Shown here: positions 53,671 to 61,656 of the stretch, piece after piece
Layout of the letters: every line of letters starts with the position of its first letter
Position numbering within the stretch: position 1 is the first letter of the stretch
Source: Caulobacter sp031457805
GTDB taxonomy: Bacteria; Pseudomonadota; Alphaproteobacteria; Caulobacterales; Caulobacteraceae
Direction of reading: 5' to 3'
NCBI RefSeq assembly: GCF_031457805.1
Contig: NZ_JAVDXI010000001.1
Location: forward strand, 620,001 to 684,000
Length of the DNA: 64,000 nucleotides
Program-made: the position numbers and the translations under genes
Notes under the pieces: model-generated
What the model was told of the DNA's origin: nothing
Database searches by the model: none
Seen by the model: the letters and a program-made list of their open reading frames with translations, nothing else

Positions 53671-55212
53671 TCAGCTGAATCGCCAGGCTTCTTCGGCCGC
53701 GCGCTTTAGGGCGCGGGACTTGTGCAGGGTCTCGTCGTACTCGGCGTCCGGATCGCTGTCGGCGACGATGCCGCCGCCGGCCTGGACGTACATCATACCG
53801 TCCTTCACCAGGGCCGTGCGCAACACGATGCAGGTGTCGACCGCGCCATCGGCGCCGAAATAGCCGACCGCGCCCGCGTAGCTGATGCCGCGTTTCTCGA
53901 CCTCGAGTTCGTCGATGATCTCCATGGCGCGCACCTTGGGGGCGCCCGAGAGCGTACCTGCGGGGAGGGCGGCCATCAGGACGTCGACCGGATCGACGCC
54001 CTCGGGCGCTGTTCCCTCGACGTTCGAGACGATGTGCATCACGTGGCTATATCGTTCAATCGTGAAGCTCTCCGTCACCCGCACGTTCGGACCCTTAGGG
54101 CGCGCCTGGTCGGGCGGTGTGTTGCGTCCGTGCTGGTTCAGCATCGCCACGCGGCCCACATCGTTGCGGCCAAGATCGAGCAGCATCAGGTGCTCGGCGC
54201 GCTCCTTGGGATCGGCCAGCAGTTCGGCCTCGAGCGCGGCGTCTTCCTCCGGCGTCGCGCCGCGCGGGCGGGTGCCAGCGATTGGCCGGATGGTGATCTT
54301 GCCATCGCGCAGGCGCACCAGGATCTCGGGGCTGGAGCCGACGAGATTGAAACCGTCCAGGTTCAGGAAGAACAGGAACGGCGACGGATTGGTCCGGCGC
54401 AGCGAGCGATACAGAGCGAACGGCGGCAGGTCGAACGGCGCACGGAACCGGTGACTGGCTACGACCTGGAAGATATCGCCGGCGGCGATGTAGTCCTTGG
54501 CCTTGGCGACCACCTCAGCGTAGTCGGCGCGGTTGACCGGCGTGGTGAAGTCCATAGGTCCACGCGGCGCACGCGGCGCGTCGTGGGCGAGAGGACGGTG
54601 CAGATCGGCGATCACGGCCTCGATCCGCGCCCGCGCCGCGTCATGCGCCGCCTTGGCCGAAACGCCCGCTTGCGGACGTACGGTCGTGGTCAGGATGATC
54701 TCCTGAGCGATCGCGTCGAACACGGCGACGATCGAGGGACGAGTCATGATCCCGTCGGGCAGGTTCAGGGCGTCCGGATTGACGTCGGGCAGACGCTCGA
54801 CCAGGCGCACTAGGTCATATCCAAGAGCGCCGAACACGCCCGCAGCCATCGGCGGCAGGCCCTTGGGCAGGTCCATGCGCGACCGCGCCACCAGATCGCG
54901 CAGGCTGTCGAGCGCGCCGCCTGGTTGGGGTGTGAACCGGCCGGCCACGATGTCGTCGCCTTCGGCGATCTCGGCCTGGTCGCCGCGACAGCGCCAGACG
55001 AGATCGGGGTTCATCGTCACGATCGAATAACGACCGCGCCAGGCGCCGCCCTCGACGCTCTCGAACAGGAAGCTGTAGGGACGCGCCTGGGCGATCTTCA
55101 GATAGGCCGAAACCGGGGTTTCCAGATCGTCGATCAGGCGGGTCCAAACGACCTGCTGCCGTCCGGAGTCATAGGCTTCCGAGAAGGCGTCGAACGCGGG
55201 CTCCAAACTCAT
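53671..55212 (-). CDS. trpE: Anthranilate synthase component I
   Basis: TrpE converts chorismate and ammonia to anthranilate. The 513-residue product has the feedback-site region near the N-terminus (ESVEGGAWRGRYSIV, with the tryptophan-binding ES motif), then the chorismate-binding core: FNLVGSSPEILVR, IRPIAGTRPRG, LDLGRNDVGRVA and LPAGTLSGAPKVRAMEII. The ATG overlaps the ppiD stop (TAATG), so it is coupled to ppiD and has no leader of its own. trpG, its partner, lies about 460 bases downstream. Confidence 0.97.
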   Translation of the reverse strand: MSLEPAFDAFSEAYDSGRQQVVWTRLIDDLETPVSAYLKIAQARPYSFLFESVEGGAWRGRYSIVTMNPDLVWRCRGDQAEIAEGDDIVAGRFTPQPGGALDSLRDLVARSRMDLPKGLPPMAAGVFGALGYDLVRLVERLPDVNPDALNLPDGIMTRPSIVAVFDAIAQEIILTTTVRPQAGVSAKAAHDAARARIEAVIADLHRPLAHDAPRAPRGPMDFTTPVNRADYAEVVAKAKDYIAAGDIFQVVASHRFRAPFDLPPFALYRSLRRTNPSPFLFFLNLDGFNLVGSSPEILVRLRDGKITIRPIAGTRPRGATPEEDAALEAELLADPKERAEHLMLLDLGRNDVGRVAMLNQHGRNTPPDQARPKGPNVRVTESFTIERYSHVMHIVSNVEGTAPEGVDPVDVLMAALPAGTLSGAPKVRAMEIIDELEVEKRGISYAGAVGYFGADGAVDTCIVLRTALVKDGMMYVQAGGGIVADSDPDAEYDETLHKSRALKRAAEEAWRFS

Positions 55213-57176
55213 TACTCGGCTTTCTTTCCGGCCTTGGCGGCTTCGGCCTTGGCCAGGGCGTCGGTGTCAACGCCGATGGCCTGACGGGCAAGGGTCAGGT
55301 TGCTCTTGGCCTTCATCTGTGTACGGGCGACGACACGGGTTGCCTCAGCCAGATCGCGCATCAGCCCATTGGCGGCCTGGCCGGCGGCCAGGACAGTGAT
55401 CTGCGCGACGCTTGCGGTCGGCGCGGCGCGGACCGCGTCGAGCTTGGCGACGAGATAGGCCTCGCCCTGTTGACCGGCGCGCGCCGTGAAGACAGCGCCC
55501 GGTTTGGCCGCGAAAGCCGCCCCTAGGAACTCCTGGCCCAATGCCATGTTCTGCTGGGCGTTCTGGCGCGTCAGGCCGCCGGGGATCTTCTGGACCTTCG
55601 ACTGCGCCGCGGTTGCGACCGCTTCCAGGGTCTCGCCCTTCTTGGCGCGAGCGGCGAGTTCGTCGGCCTTGGCCTTCATCCGCTTAGCCATTTCCTGCCC
55701 GAACCAAACGGCGGTCAGTTGCGGTTTGATCTCGGCCAGTGGCGGCAAGGCGGCAGGGATGATCCGCTCGACCTTCACGGCGTAGTAATCGCCCTTGCCT
55801 GCCTCGACGAGTTCGCTCTCGCCGCCTTGCGAGAGGTCGAAGGCGGTCTTGACGATGTCGGCTGTGAGGCCGGCGACAGGTTGGCCCGTTTGGTCAGCGC
55901 CCTGCGCCGTCACCGGCGCCGTCGTGATCACCAGCGCGCCGGCCTTGCTGGCCGCCGAGAGCAAGTCAGCGCCCGCGTCGCGTGCGTCCTGATAGGTTTG
56001 GGTCTGCTCATAGGCCTTGGCCTGCGCTGTCTGGGCGCGAACCTCGGCTTCGATCTGCGGGCGGACGCTGTCCAGCGAGGCGACGGCGCCGGGCGTGATC
56101 TTGGTCACCTTGACCACGGCGACACCCAGGTCGCCTGTGATCGGGCCGCTGACCTGGCCAGCCTGGAGAGCGAAGGCGGCTGCCGCCACCTTGCGGTCAG
56201 GCACCGCGGTCTTGGGCTTGTCGGTAAGGACCAGCGGCGTCTTGCCGTAGGCCTTGGCGACGGCGGCCGGATCTTCGCCCTTGGCGAGCCGCTGCGAGAT
56301 CACCGCAGCCGACTTGGCGTCCGGCGCGGCGATTTGAATGATCGTCCGGGTTTCCGGCTTCGCCAGGCTGTCCTTCCGGAAGTCGAAGGCCTTCTGGACA
56401 TCCGCCGGATTGATCGTCACCGAGGGCTCCAGCGCCGCAGCGCTCACGCGCATTATCGACAGCACGCGCGTCTCAGGGCGCGTCAGGCGGTCCGCGTTCT
56501 CCTTCATGAACGCCGTCAGCTGAGCGTCGGTCGGCGGGTTGGGGCGCTGAACGGAAGCAGGATTGACGACAAAGGCCGAGATTTCCCGGGCCTCCAGCAT
56601 GTAGGCGCCCTGGAGTGCTGCATAGATGCGAGGGGCCTTCAGGCCGTCGGCGATCGCCGAAAAGAAGTGGGTCTGGGCGATTTCGTCGCGCAGCGAAGCC
56701 TCGTAGCCCTCCGGCGTCATGCCATTTTGCTGCATCAGCACCGCATAGGCCTGAGCGTCGAACTTGCCGGTGATCGGGTCGAATGGGCGCGTCGTTGGCG
56801 GCAATTGGCTCATCTGCTCGCGAACGGTGTCGGCGACCAGTTTGTCGGACGGCGCGACGCCCATCTTGTGCAGGGCGGCGGCCAGTGATTCTTGCAGCAC
56901 CAGTTCCTGTACGATCTGGCGATCGACGCCTTGCTCGACAGCCTGATCAGGCGTGAGCGTCGCGCCATTTCGCTGCTCCATCGCCTTGCGGTAGTTGTCG
57001 AAGCGCTGCTTGAAGTCCGCCGCCGACATGGTCCGCGAGCCGGCGCTGATCACGCCGGAACCTTGCGGCCCCTTGAACACGTCGCTGATGCCGAAGATGG
57101 CGAAGCTGACAATCAGCAAGCCAAACAGCACCACCGCGAAGGGCGATTTGGCGAACTTGCGGAAACCGGCGAGCAT
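55212..57176 (-). CDS. ppiD: Peptidylprolyl isomerase PpiD-like periplasmic chaperone
   Basis: A membrane-anchored periplasmic foldase that helps newly exported proteins. The 654-residue product has a short cytosolic start (MLAGFRKFAKSP), one membrane helix (about residues 13-33), a SurA-like N-terminal chaperone domain of about 120 residues, a parvulin domain in the middle (around TRTIIQIAAPDAKSAAVISQ), and a long C-terminal part. ATG 57176 was chosen because it gives the usual N-terminus; the frame is open 130 codons further but non-homologous. It diverges from tpiA and is coupled to trpE (TAATG). Confidence 0.9.
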   Translation of the reverse strand: MLAGFRKFAKSPFAVVLFGLLIVSFAIFGISDVFKGPQGSGVISAGSRTMSAADFKQRFDNYRKAMEQRNGATLTPDQAVEQGVDRQIVQELVLQESLAAALHKMGVAPSDKLVADTVREQMSQLPPTTRPFDPITGKFDAQAYAVLMQQNGMTPEGYEASLRDEIAQTHFFSAIADGLKAPRIYAALQGAYMLEAREISAFVVNPASVQRPNPPTDAQLTAFMKENADRLTRPETRVLSIMRVSAAALEPSVTINPADVQKAFDFRKDSLAKPETRTIIQIAAPDAKSAAVISQRLAKGEDPAAVAKAYGKTPLVLTDKPKTAVPDRKVAAAAFALQAGQVSGPITGDLGVAVVKVTKITPGAVASLDSVRPQIEAEVRAQTAQAKAYEQTQTYQDARDAGADLLSAASKAGALVITTAPVTAQGADQTGQPVAGLTADIVKTAFDLSQGGESELVEAGKGDYYAVKVERIIPAALPPLAEIKPQLTAVWFGQEMAKRMKAKADELAARAKKGETLEAVATAAQSKVQKIPGGLTRQNAQQNMALGQEFLGAAFAAKPGAVFTARAGQQGEAYLVAKLDAVRAAPTASVAQITVLAAGQAANGLMRDLAEATRVVARTQMKAKSNLTLARQAIGVDTDALAKAEAAKAGKKAE

Positions 57177-57236
57177 GAGCGCGAAAACCTTCCAGACGGA
57201 CCGCTGCGCATATGGACGCAACGGTCGAGAGCAGCG

Positions 57237-57266
57237 GGTATAGTAGAGCCGAAGGCGAGGGGGCAA
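57237..57266 (-). promoter_or_regulatory. Candidate promoter of ppiD-trpE
   Basis: On the minus strand, TTGCCCC (57266-57260) is followed after 15 bases by ACTATACC (57244-57237), which matches six of seven fixed positions of the Caulobacter -10 consensus GCTANAWC. It lies about 60 bases before the ppiD ATG, in the gap shared with tpiA. Confidence 0.42.
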
Positions 57267-57315
57267 GCGGCGTGGGCTTGACTTCCCAAGGGAGCGTGAC
57301 CTCAAGAAGGCGCTC

Positions 57316-58077
57316 ATGACCCTTTCGAGCACAAAGCCCCGGCCTCTGATCGCCGGAAACTGGAAGATGAACGGCCTTGCAGCCGCTCTTGACGAGGCGC
57401 GCGCTGTTGTCGCCGACCTTGAGATACAGCCGGCCGCCGCGCGCGTGGCGATCTTCCCGCCCGCCACCCTGCTGTCGAGATTGAGCGAGGCCGTGGGAGG
57501 CTCCGCTGTCTTAACGGGCGCGCAAGACTGCCACGGCAAGCCGAATGGCGCGCACACGGGCGACATCTCCGCCGGGATGATCGCCGACGCCGGGGGATCG
57601 CTTGTGATATGCGGTCACTCGGAGCGACGCACCGACCACGGCGAGTCCTCTGAACAAGTGGCCCGCAAGGCCGAAGCGGCGATCGCGGCGGGCCTGGAGC
57701 CGATCGTTTGTGTCGGCGAGACCCTGGAGACGCGAGAGGCCGGCGACGCCGTGGCGTTTGTTGTCGCCCAGGTGCGCGAGTCGCTTCCGCCGTCGGTGGC
57801 CGGCAAGGCATTCTGCGTGGCCTACGAGCCTCTCTGGGCGATCGGCACCGGTCGCACGGCGTCGGTCGACAACATCATCGAGATGCACGCGGCGATCCGG
57901 GCGGAGCTAGCCGCGATTTTCGGAGAGCAGGGCAAGGCGGTTCCCATTCTCTACGGCGGTTCGGTGAAGCCCGAAAACGCGGGCGAGATTCTGGCCGCAG
58001 CCGAGGTGGGCGGCGCCTTGGTGGGCGGCGCATCCCTCAAGGCCGTCGACTTCCTGGCCATCATCCGCGCCGTCTAG
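57316..58077 (+). CDS. tpiA: Triosephosphate isomerase
   Basis: TpiA interconverts dihydroxyacetone phosphate and glyceraldehyde 3-phosphate. The 253-residue barrel protein has IAGNWKMNGL (catalytic Lys), VICGHSERRTDHGE (His), VAYEPLWAIGTGRTA (Glu in YEP, with the flexible lid), and the phosphate-site LYGGSVKPENA and GALVGGASL. The ATG is at 57316. It is divergent from ppiD, an arrangement conserved across alphaproteobacteria. Confidence 0.97.
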   Translation: MTLSSTKPRPLIAGNWKMNGLAAALDEARAVVADLEIQPAAARVAIFPPATLLSRLSEAVGGSAVLTGAQDCHGKPNGAHTGDISAGMIADAGGSLVICGHSERRTDHGESSEQVARKAEAAIAAGLEPIVCVGETLETREAGDAVAFVVAQVRESLPPSVAGKAFCVAYEPLWAIGTGRTASVDNIIEMHAAIRAELAAIFGEQGKAVPILYGGSVKPENAGEILAAAEVGGALVGGASLKAVDFLAIIRAV

Positions 58078-58133
58078 ACTCCAAGATCATTCCAAAGGCG
58101 GGCCGAGCGAGCGCACGGTCCGCCCCAGAATCC

Positions 58134-58164
58134 TTGACATCGCGGCGCCCACGTGCGCCTTACC
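58134..58164 (+). promoter_or_regulatory. Candidate aspS promoter
   Basis: TTGACA (58134-58139) is a perfect -35, with GCCTTACC (58157-58164) 17 bases later as a weak -10. It lies about 35 bases before the aspS ATG in the 121-base gap after tpiA. The poor -10 keeps confidence low. Confidence 0.3.
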
Positions 58165-58198
58165 GCGCCTTGCAAATCAGCGCGTATTCAAGACTTTC

Positions 58199-60037
58199 AT
58201 GACCACCATGCACGCCTATCGCACCCACAACTGCGGCGCCCTGCGCGCTTCCGACACCGGCGCGGCCGTGCGTCTGTCCGGCTGGATCCACCGCAAGCGC
58301 GACCACGGCGGGTTGGTTTTCATCGACCTGCGCGACCACTACGGTCTGACGCAGTTGGTCCTGCACCCTGAAACCCCGGGCTTCAGCGTGGTCGAGCGGC
58401 TCCGCGCCGAGAGCGTGATCCGCGTGGACGGCGAAGTCATCGCGCGTGACGCCAGCGTCGTGAACCCGAACCTGCCGACCGGCGAGATCGAGATCCGCGT
58501 GTCGGCCGTCGAGGTGCTGTCTGAGGCCGCCGAGCTGCCGCTGCCGGTCTTCGGCGAGCCGGATTATCCCGAAGAGATCCGCCTCAAGCACCGTTATCTC
58601 GACCTGCGTCGCGAGACGCTGCACAAGAACATCGTTCTGCGCTCGCGCGTGATCCAGTCGATCCGCAACCGCATGTTTGCGCAGGGCTTCAACGAGTTCC
58701 AGACGCCGATCCTGACCGCCAGCTCGCCAGAAGGCGCGCGCGACTTCCTGGTGCCCTCGCGTCTGCACCCCGAAAAGTTCTACGCGCTGCCGCAGGCGCC
58801 CCAGCAGTTCAAGCAGCTGCTGATGGTCTCGGGCTTTGACCGCTACTTCCAGATCGCCCCCTGCTTCCGCGACGAAGACCTGCGCGCTGACCGCAGCCTC
58901 GAGTTCTACCAGCTCGACGTCGAGATGAGCTTCGTCACCCAGGAAGACGTCTTCGCAGCGATCGAGCCGGTGATGCACGGCGTGTTCGAGGAGTTCTCGA
59001 ACGGCAAGCCGGTGTCGCCGATCGACGGCGTCCACACTTTCACCAACGACTTTGGCCAATCGTTCGAGCACAAGGGGTTCGAACGACTGACCTACGCGCA
59101 GTCGATGGCTTGGTACGGCAGCGACAAGCCGGACCTGCGTAACCCGATCAAGATGCAGAACGTCTCGGAACACTTCCGTGACGGCGGCTTTGGTCTGTTC
59201 GCCAAGATCCTGGGCGCTGACGCTAAGAACCAGGTATGGGCGATCCCGGCTCCGACGGGCGGCAGCCGCGCCTTCTGCGACCGCATGAACAGCTGGGCTC
59301 AAGGCGAAGGCCAGCCGGGCTTGGGCTACGTGTTCTGGTCGGAAGACCAGGGCGGCTGGGGCGGCCCGATCGCCAAGAACCTGGGCGAGCCGACGCAAGC
59401 TCTGATGGAGTCGCTGGGCCTCGGCGCCGGCGACGCCGCCTTCTTCGTGGCCGGCGATCCCGCCGTGTTCGCCAAGTTCGCGGGCCTGGCCCGCACGCGC
59501 GTCGGCACGGAGCTGAAGCTGGTCGACGAGAACCAGTTCAAGTTCTGCTGGATCGTGGATTTCCCGATGTTCGAGTGGAACGAGGACGAGAAGAAGGTCG
59601 ACTTCTCCCACAATCCGTTCTCGATGCCGCAGGGCGGTCTGGAGGCCCTGGAGACGCAGGACCCGCTGACTATTCGCGCCTATCAGTACGACATCGTCTG
59701 CAACGGGTACGAGCTCTGCTCGGGCGCGATCCGGAACCATAAGCCCGAGATCATGCTCAAAGCCTTCGCCACCGCAGGCTACGGCCCAGAGGTGGTCGAA
59801 GAGCAGTTTGGCGGCATGCTGAACGCCTTCCGCTACGGCGCGCCGCCGCACGGCGGCCTGGCGCCTGGCATCGACCGCATTGTCATGCTGCTGGCCGACC
59901 AAGTCGCCATCCGTGAAGTCATCGCCTTCCCGCTGAACCAGCAGGGTCAGGACCTGCTGATGAACGCGCCGGCCAACGTGCTCGACAAGCAGCTGAAGGA
60001 GCTGCACATCCGCACCGCGCCGCCGATCAAGGTGTAA
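58199..60037 (+). CDS. aspS: Aspartyl-tRNA synthetase
   Basis: AspS charges tRNA-Asp. The 612-residue product has the N-terminal OB-fold anticodon domain (VRLSGWIHRKRDHGGLVFID), class II motif 2 around FRDEDLRADRSLEFYQLD, the bacterial GAD insertion (about residues 290-420) and motif 3 in GLAPGIDRIVMLL. The ATG is at 58199, with a second in-frame ATG three codons on. The length suits the bacterial-type enzyme; whether it also charges tRNA-Asn cannot be judged here. A strong terminator follows. Confidence 0.97.
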   Translation: MTTMHAYRTHNCGALRASDTGAAVRLSGWIHRKRDHGGLVFIDLRDHYGLTQLVLHPETPGFSVVERLRAESVIRVDGEVIARDASVVNPNLPTGEIEIRVSAVEVLSEAAELPLPVFGEPDYPEEIRLKHRYLDLRRETLHKNIVLRSRVIQSIRNRMFAQGFNEFQTPILTASSPEGARDFLVPSRLHPEKFYALPQAPQQFKQLLMVSGFDRYFQIAPCFRDEDLRADRSLEFYQLDVEMSFVTQEDVFAAIEPVMHGVFEEFSNGKPVSPIDGVHTFTNDFGQSFEHKGFERLTYAQSMAWYGSDKPDLRNPIKMQNVSEHFRDGGFGLFAKILGADAKNQVWAIPAPTGGSRAFCDRMNSWAQGEGQPGLGYVFWSEDQGGWGGPIAKNLGEPTQALMESLGLGAGDAAFFVAGDPAVFAKFAGLARTRVGTELKLVDENQFKFCWIVDFPMFEWNEDEKKVDFSHNPFSMPQGGLEALETQDPLTIRAYQYDIVCNGYELCSGAIRNHKPEIMLKAFATAGYGPEVVEEQFGGMLNAFRYGAPPHGGLAPGIDRIVMLLADQVAIREVIAFPLNQQGQDLLMNAPANVLDKQLKELHIRTAPPIKV

Positions 60038-60060
60038 GGCCCCTTCGAGGCGCCTATGAA

Positions 60061-60095
60061 AAAGCCCTCCGGTCCAGTGACCGGAGGGCTTTTTT
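60061..60095. terminator. Strong bidirectional terminator after aspS
   Basis: A 14-bp perfect stem AAAGCCCTCCGGTC/GACCGGAGGGCTTT (60061-60074 with 60079-60092), loop CAGT, is followed by T-rich sequence on the plus strand. AAAAA on its left makes it work for the convergent pentapeptide gene on the minus strand too. Confidence 0.9.
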
Positions 60096-60112
60096 GCTTC
60101 TGACGCAGAGGG

Positions 60113-60988
60113 TCAGTTCTTGGGCGGCTTGGGGGGCTTTGGCGGGGCCGGGGGCGCCGGCGGAGCCTTTGGCACAGCGCGCAACAACATGAAGTGCTGG
60201 CCACCACGAAGGCCGTTGCAGGGGCGGACGCTCAGGCCCGACGGCAGGCGCGTGCTGCTGTCGCCGCAGGCCTCGTCCAATTGGTCCTGATCTAGACCTC
60301 GGGCGCTAGATAGGTCCGCGCCGGTGAGATTGACCATGGTCAGGTCTGCGTTGCGGAAATCAGCGCCGTTGAAGATGGCGCCGCGAAGGCTCGAGCCTGT
60401 CAGATCGGCGTTGTGGAACCGTGCCCCGTCGAAACGCGCGCCCTGGAAGTTGGCGTGATTGATGTCGGCGTTCGAGAAGTCGGCGTCGCGGGCGTTGGCG
60501 CCGGACAGGTTCGCAGCGGTCAGTTCCGCATTGGAAAAGCGCGCCTTCTGCAGATTGGCGCCGACCATGTTGGCGGCGTGGAGCTCCGAGGAAGACAAGT
60601 CAACGCGGACCAGGGTGGCCTGGGTGAAATTGGCGCCGCTGCTCTCGATGCCGGACATCCGGGCGTCAGTGAAGTTGGCGCGGGTGAAGTTGGCGCCGCG
60701 CATCTCGGCGCCACGCAGGTCGGTCCGGCTCAGATCAGCCCAACCGAAGTCCGAGCCGTAGAACGCCGCGCCGCGGAGGTCGGCCCCGATCATGACGGCC
60801 TTGGCGAAGTTCGCGCCGGTGAACTTCGCGTTCATCAGCTTGCGCCCGGCCAGATCACAATTGGCGCACATACCGCCAAAGGAGGTCAGCTTGGCGACAT
60901 CCTTGTCTTCAACCGACGCGTGGGCCGAGCTGGTCATGGCCAGCAGGCTCAGCGTCAAGGCGGCGATGGAAGCGCCCAAGCGGGACAT
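60113..60988 (-). CDS. Exported pentapeptide-repeat protein
   Basis: A 291-residue protein with a signal peptide (MSRLGASIAALTLSLLAMTSSAHA) and some 30 pentapeptide repeats of the A(D/N)LXX type from about residue 45 to 220, which should form a right-handed quadrilateral beta-helix. It has a CANC motif just before the repeats, a closing segment ACGDSSTRLPSGLSVRPC, and a proline/lysine tail (PPAPPAPPKPPKPPKN). ATG 60988 follows GGAGAAG. The neighbour at 61083 is a shorter paralogue with the same cysteine-bearing ends. Function unknown. Confidence 0.85.
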   Translation of the reverse strand: MSRLGASIAALTLSLLAMTSSAHASVEDKDVAKLTSFGGMCANCDLAGRKLMNAKFTGANFAKAVMIGADLRGAAFYGSDFGWADLSRTDLRGAEMRGANFTRANFTDARMSGIESSGANFTQATLVRVDLSSSELHAANMVGANLQKARFSNAELTAANLSGANARDADFSNADINHANFQGARFDGARFHNADLTGSSLRGAIFNGADFRNADLTMVNLTGADLSSARGLDQDQLDEACGDSSTRLPSGLSVRPCNGLRGGQHFMLLRAVPKAPPAPPAPPKPPKPPKN

Positions 60989-61082
60989 AGACTTCTCCGT
61001 GCAGTCCATACGCGACTGTGTGAGTTACGGTTTGGACCGTCGGAGGCCTAGAGACCACTTAAATTGCGGTAATGACGGGGAT

Positions 61083-61583
61083 TTAACGGCAGCGGGGAAC
61101 GGATAACCCGCGCGGTAACAACGTGGAGTCGTCGCCACAAGCCTGACTCAACTGACTCTGTTTCAAGCCCGTGGCTCGGTCCATTTCAGCGCCTGAGAGG
61201 TTGACCCCAGAAAGCCTTGCGCCGGCGAAATTCGCGCCCTGCAGATAGGCGCCGACGAAGCTGGCGTTGGTGAGGTCGGACCGAACAAAGCTGGCCCCTG
61301 TCAGCACCGCGCCATAGGCGTTGACGTCTCGGAGGTCGCCGCCCGCAAAACTGGTCCGGTTCATGACGGCTGTTGAGAGGTCCGCCTGCCTCAACCGCGC
61401 GCCGGCGAGGTTCTTTCCCTTCAAGGTCAGGTTGGAGAGATCGGCCTGGAAGAGGTTGCAACGGGGGCAATTGGCGCCGTTGCGCACGGCCGCGATCTGG
61501 CCGGCGTTCTGGGCGTTGACCGGGGGCGCGGCGGCGAGCGCCATGCCGAGGACGGCGGCTGCGGGCAGGGCGATCGGTTTCAT
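61083..61583 (-). CDS. Exported pentapeptide-repeat protein, shorter paralogue
   Basis: A 166-residue protein with a signal peptide (MKPIALPAAAVLGMALAAAPPVNAQ), a CPRCNL motif, about 15 pentapeptide repeats (LSNLTLKGKNLAGARLRQAD onwards) and the closing segment ACGDDSTLLPRGLSVPRC. Both ends match the larger neighbour, so the pair looks like a tandem duplication in which the repeat number changed. The frame opens 42 codons upstream, but ATG 61583 gives the signal peptide. It sits 73 bases after the nrdJ stop. Function unknown. Confidence 0.83.
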   Translation of the reverse strand: MKPIALPAAAVLGMALAAAPPVNAQNAGQIAAVRNGANCPRCNLFQADLSNLTLKGKNLAGARLRQADLSTAVMNRTSFAGGDLRDVNAYGAVLTGASFVRSDLTNASFVGAYLQGANFAGARLSGVNLSGAEMDRATGLKQSQLSQACGDDSTLLPRGLSVPRCR

Positions 61584-61656
61584 TCTGGCGCAGGTCCTGA
61601 GCGGAAAGGCTTGTCCGCACCCTGACCCAGCAAGCTTAACGCCAGCCAAACGGCCT

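Noticed and set aside
61040..61085. CtrA site between the two pentapeptide genes (TTAAATTG and ATTTAAC)
   Set aside because: The two TTAA half-sites are more than 20 bases apart, not seven, so they do not form a CtrA site.
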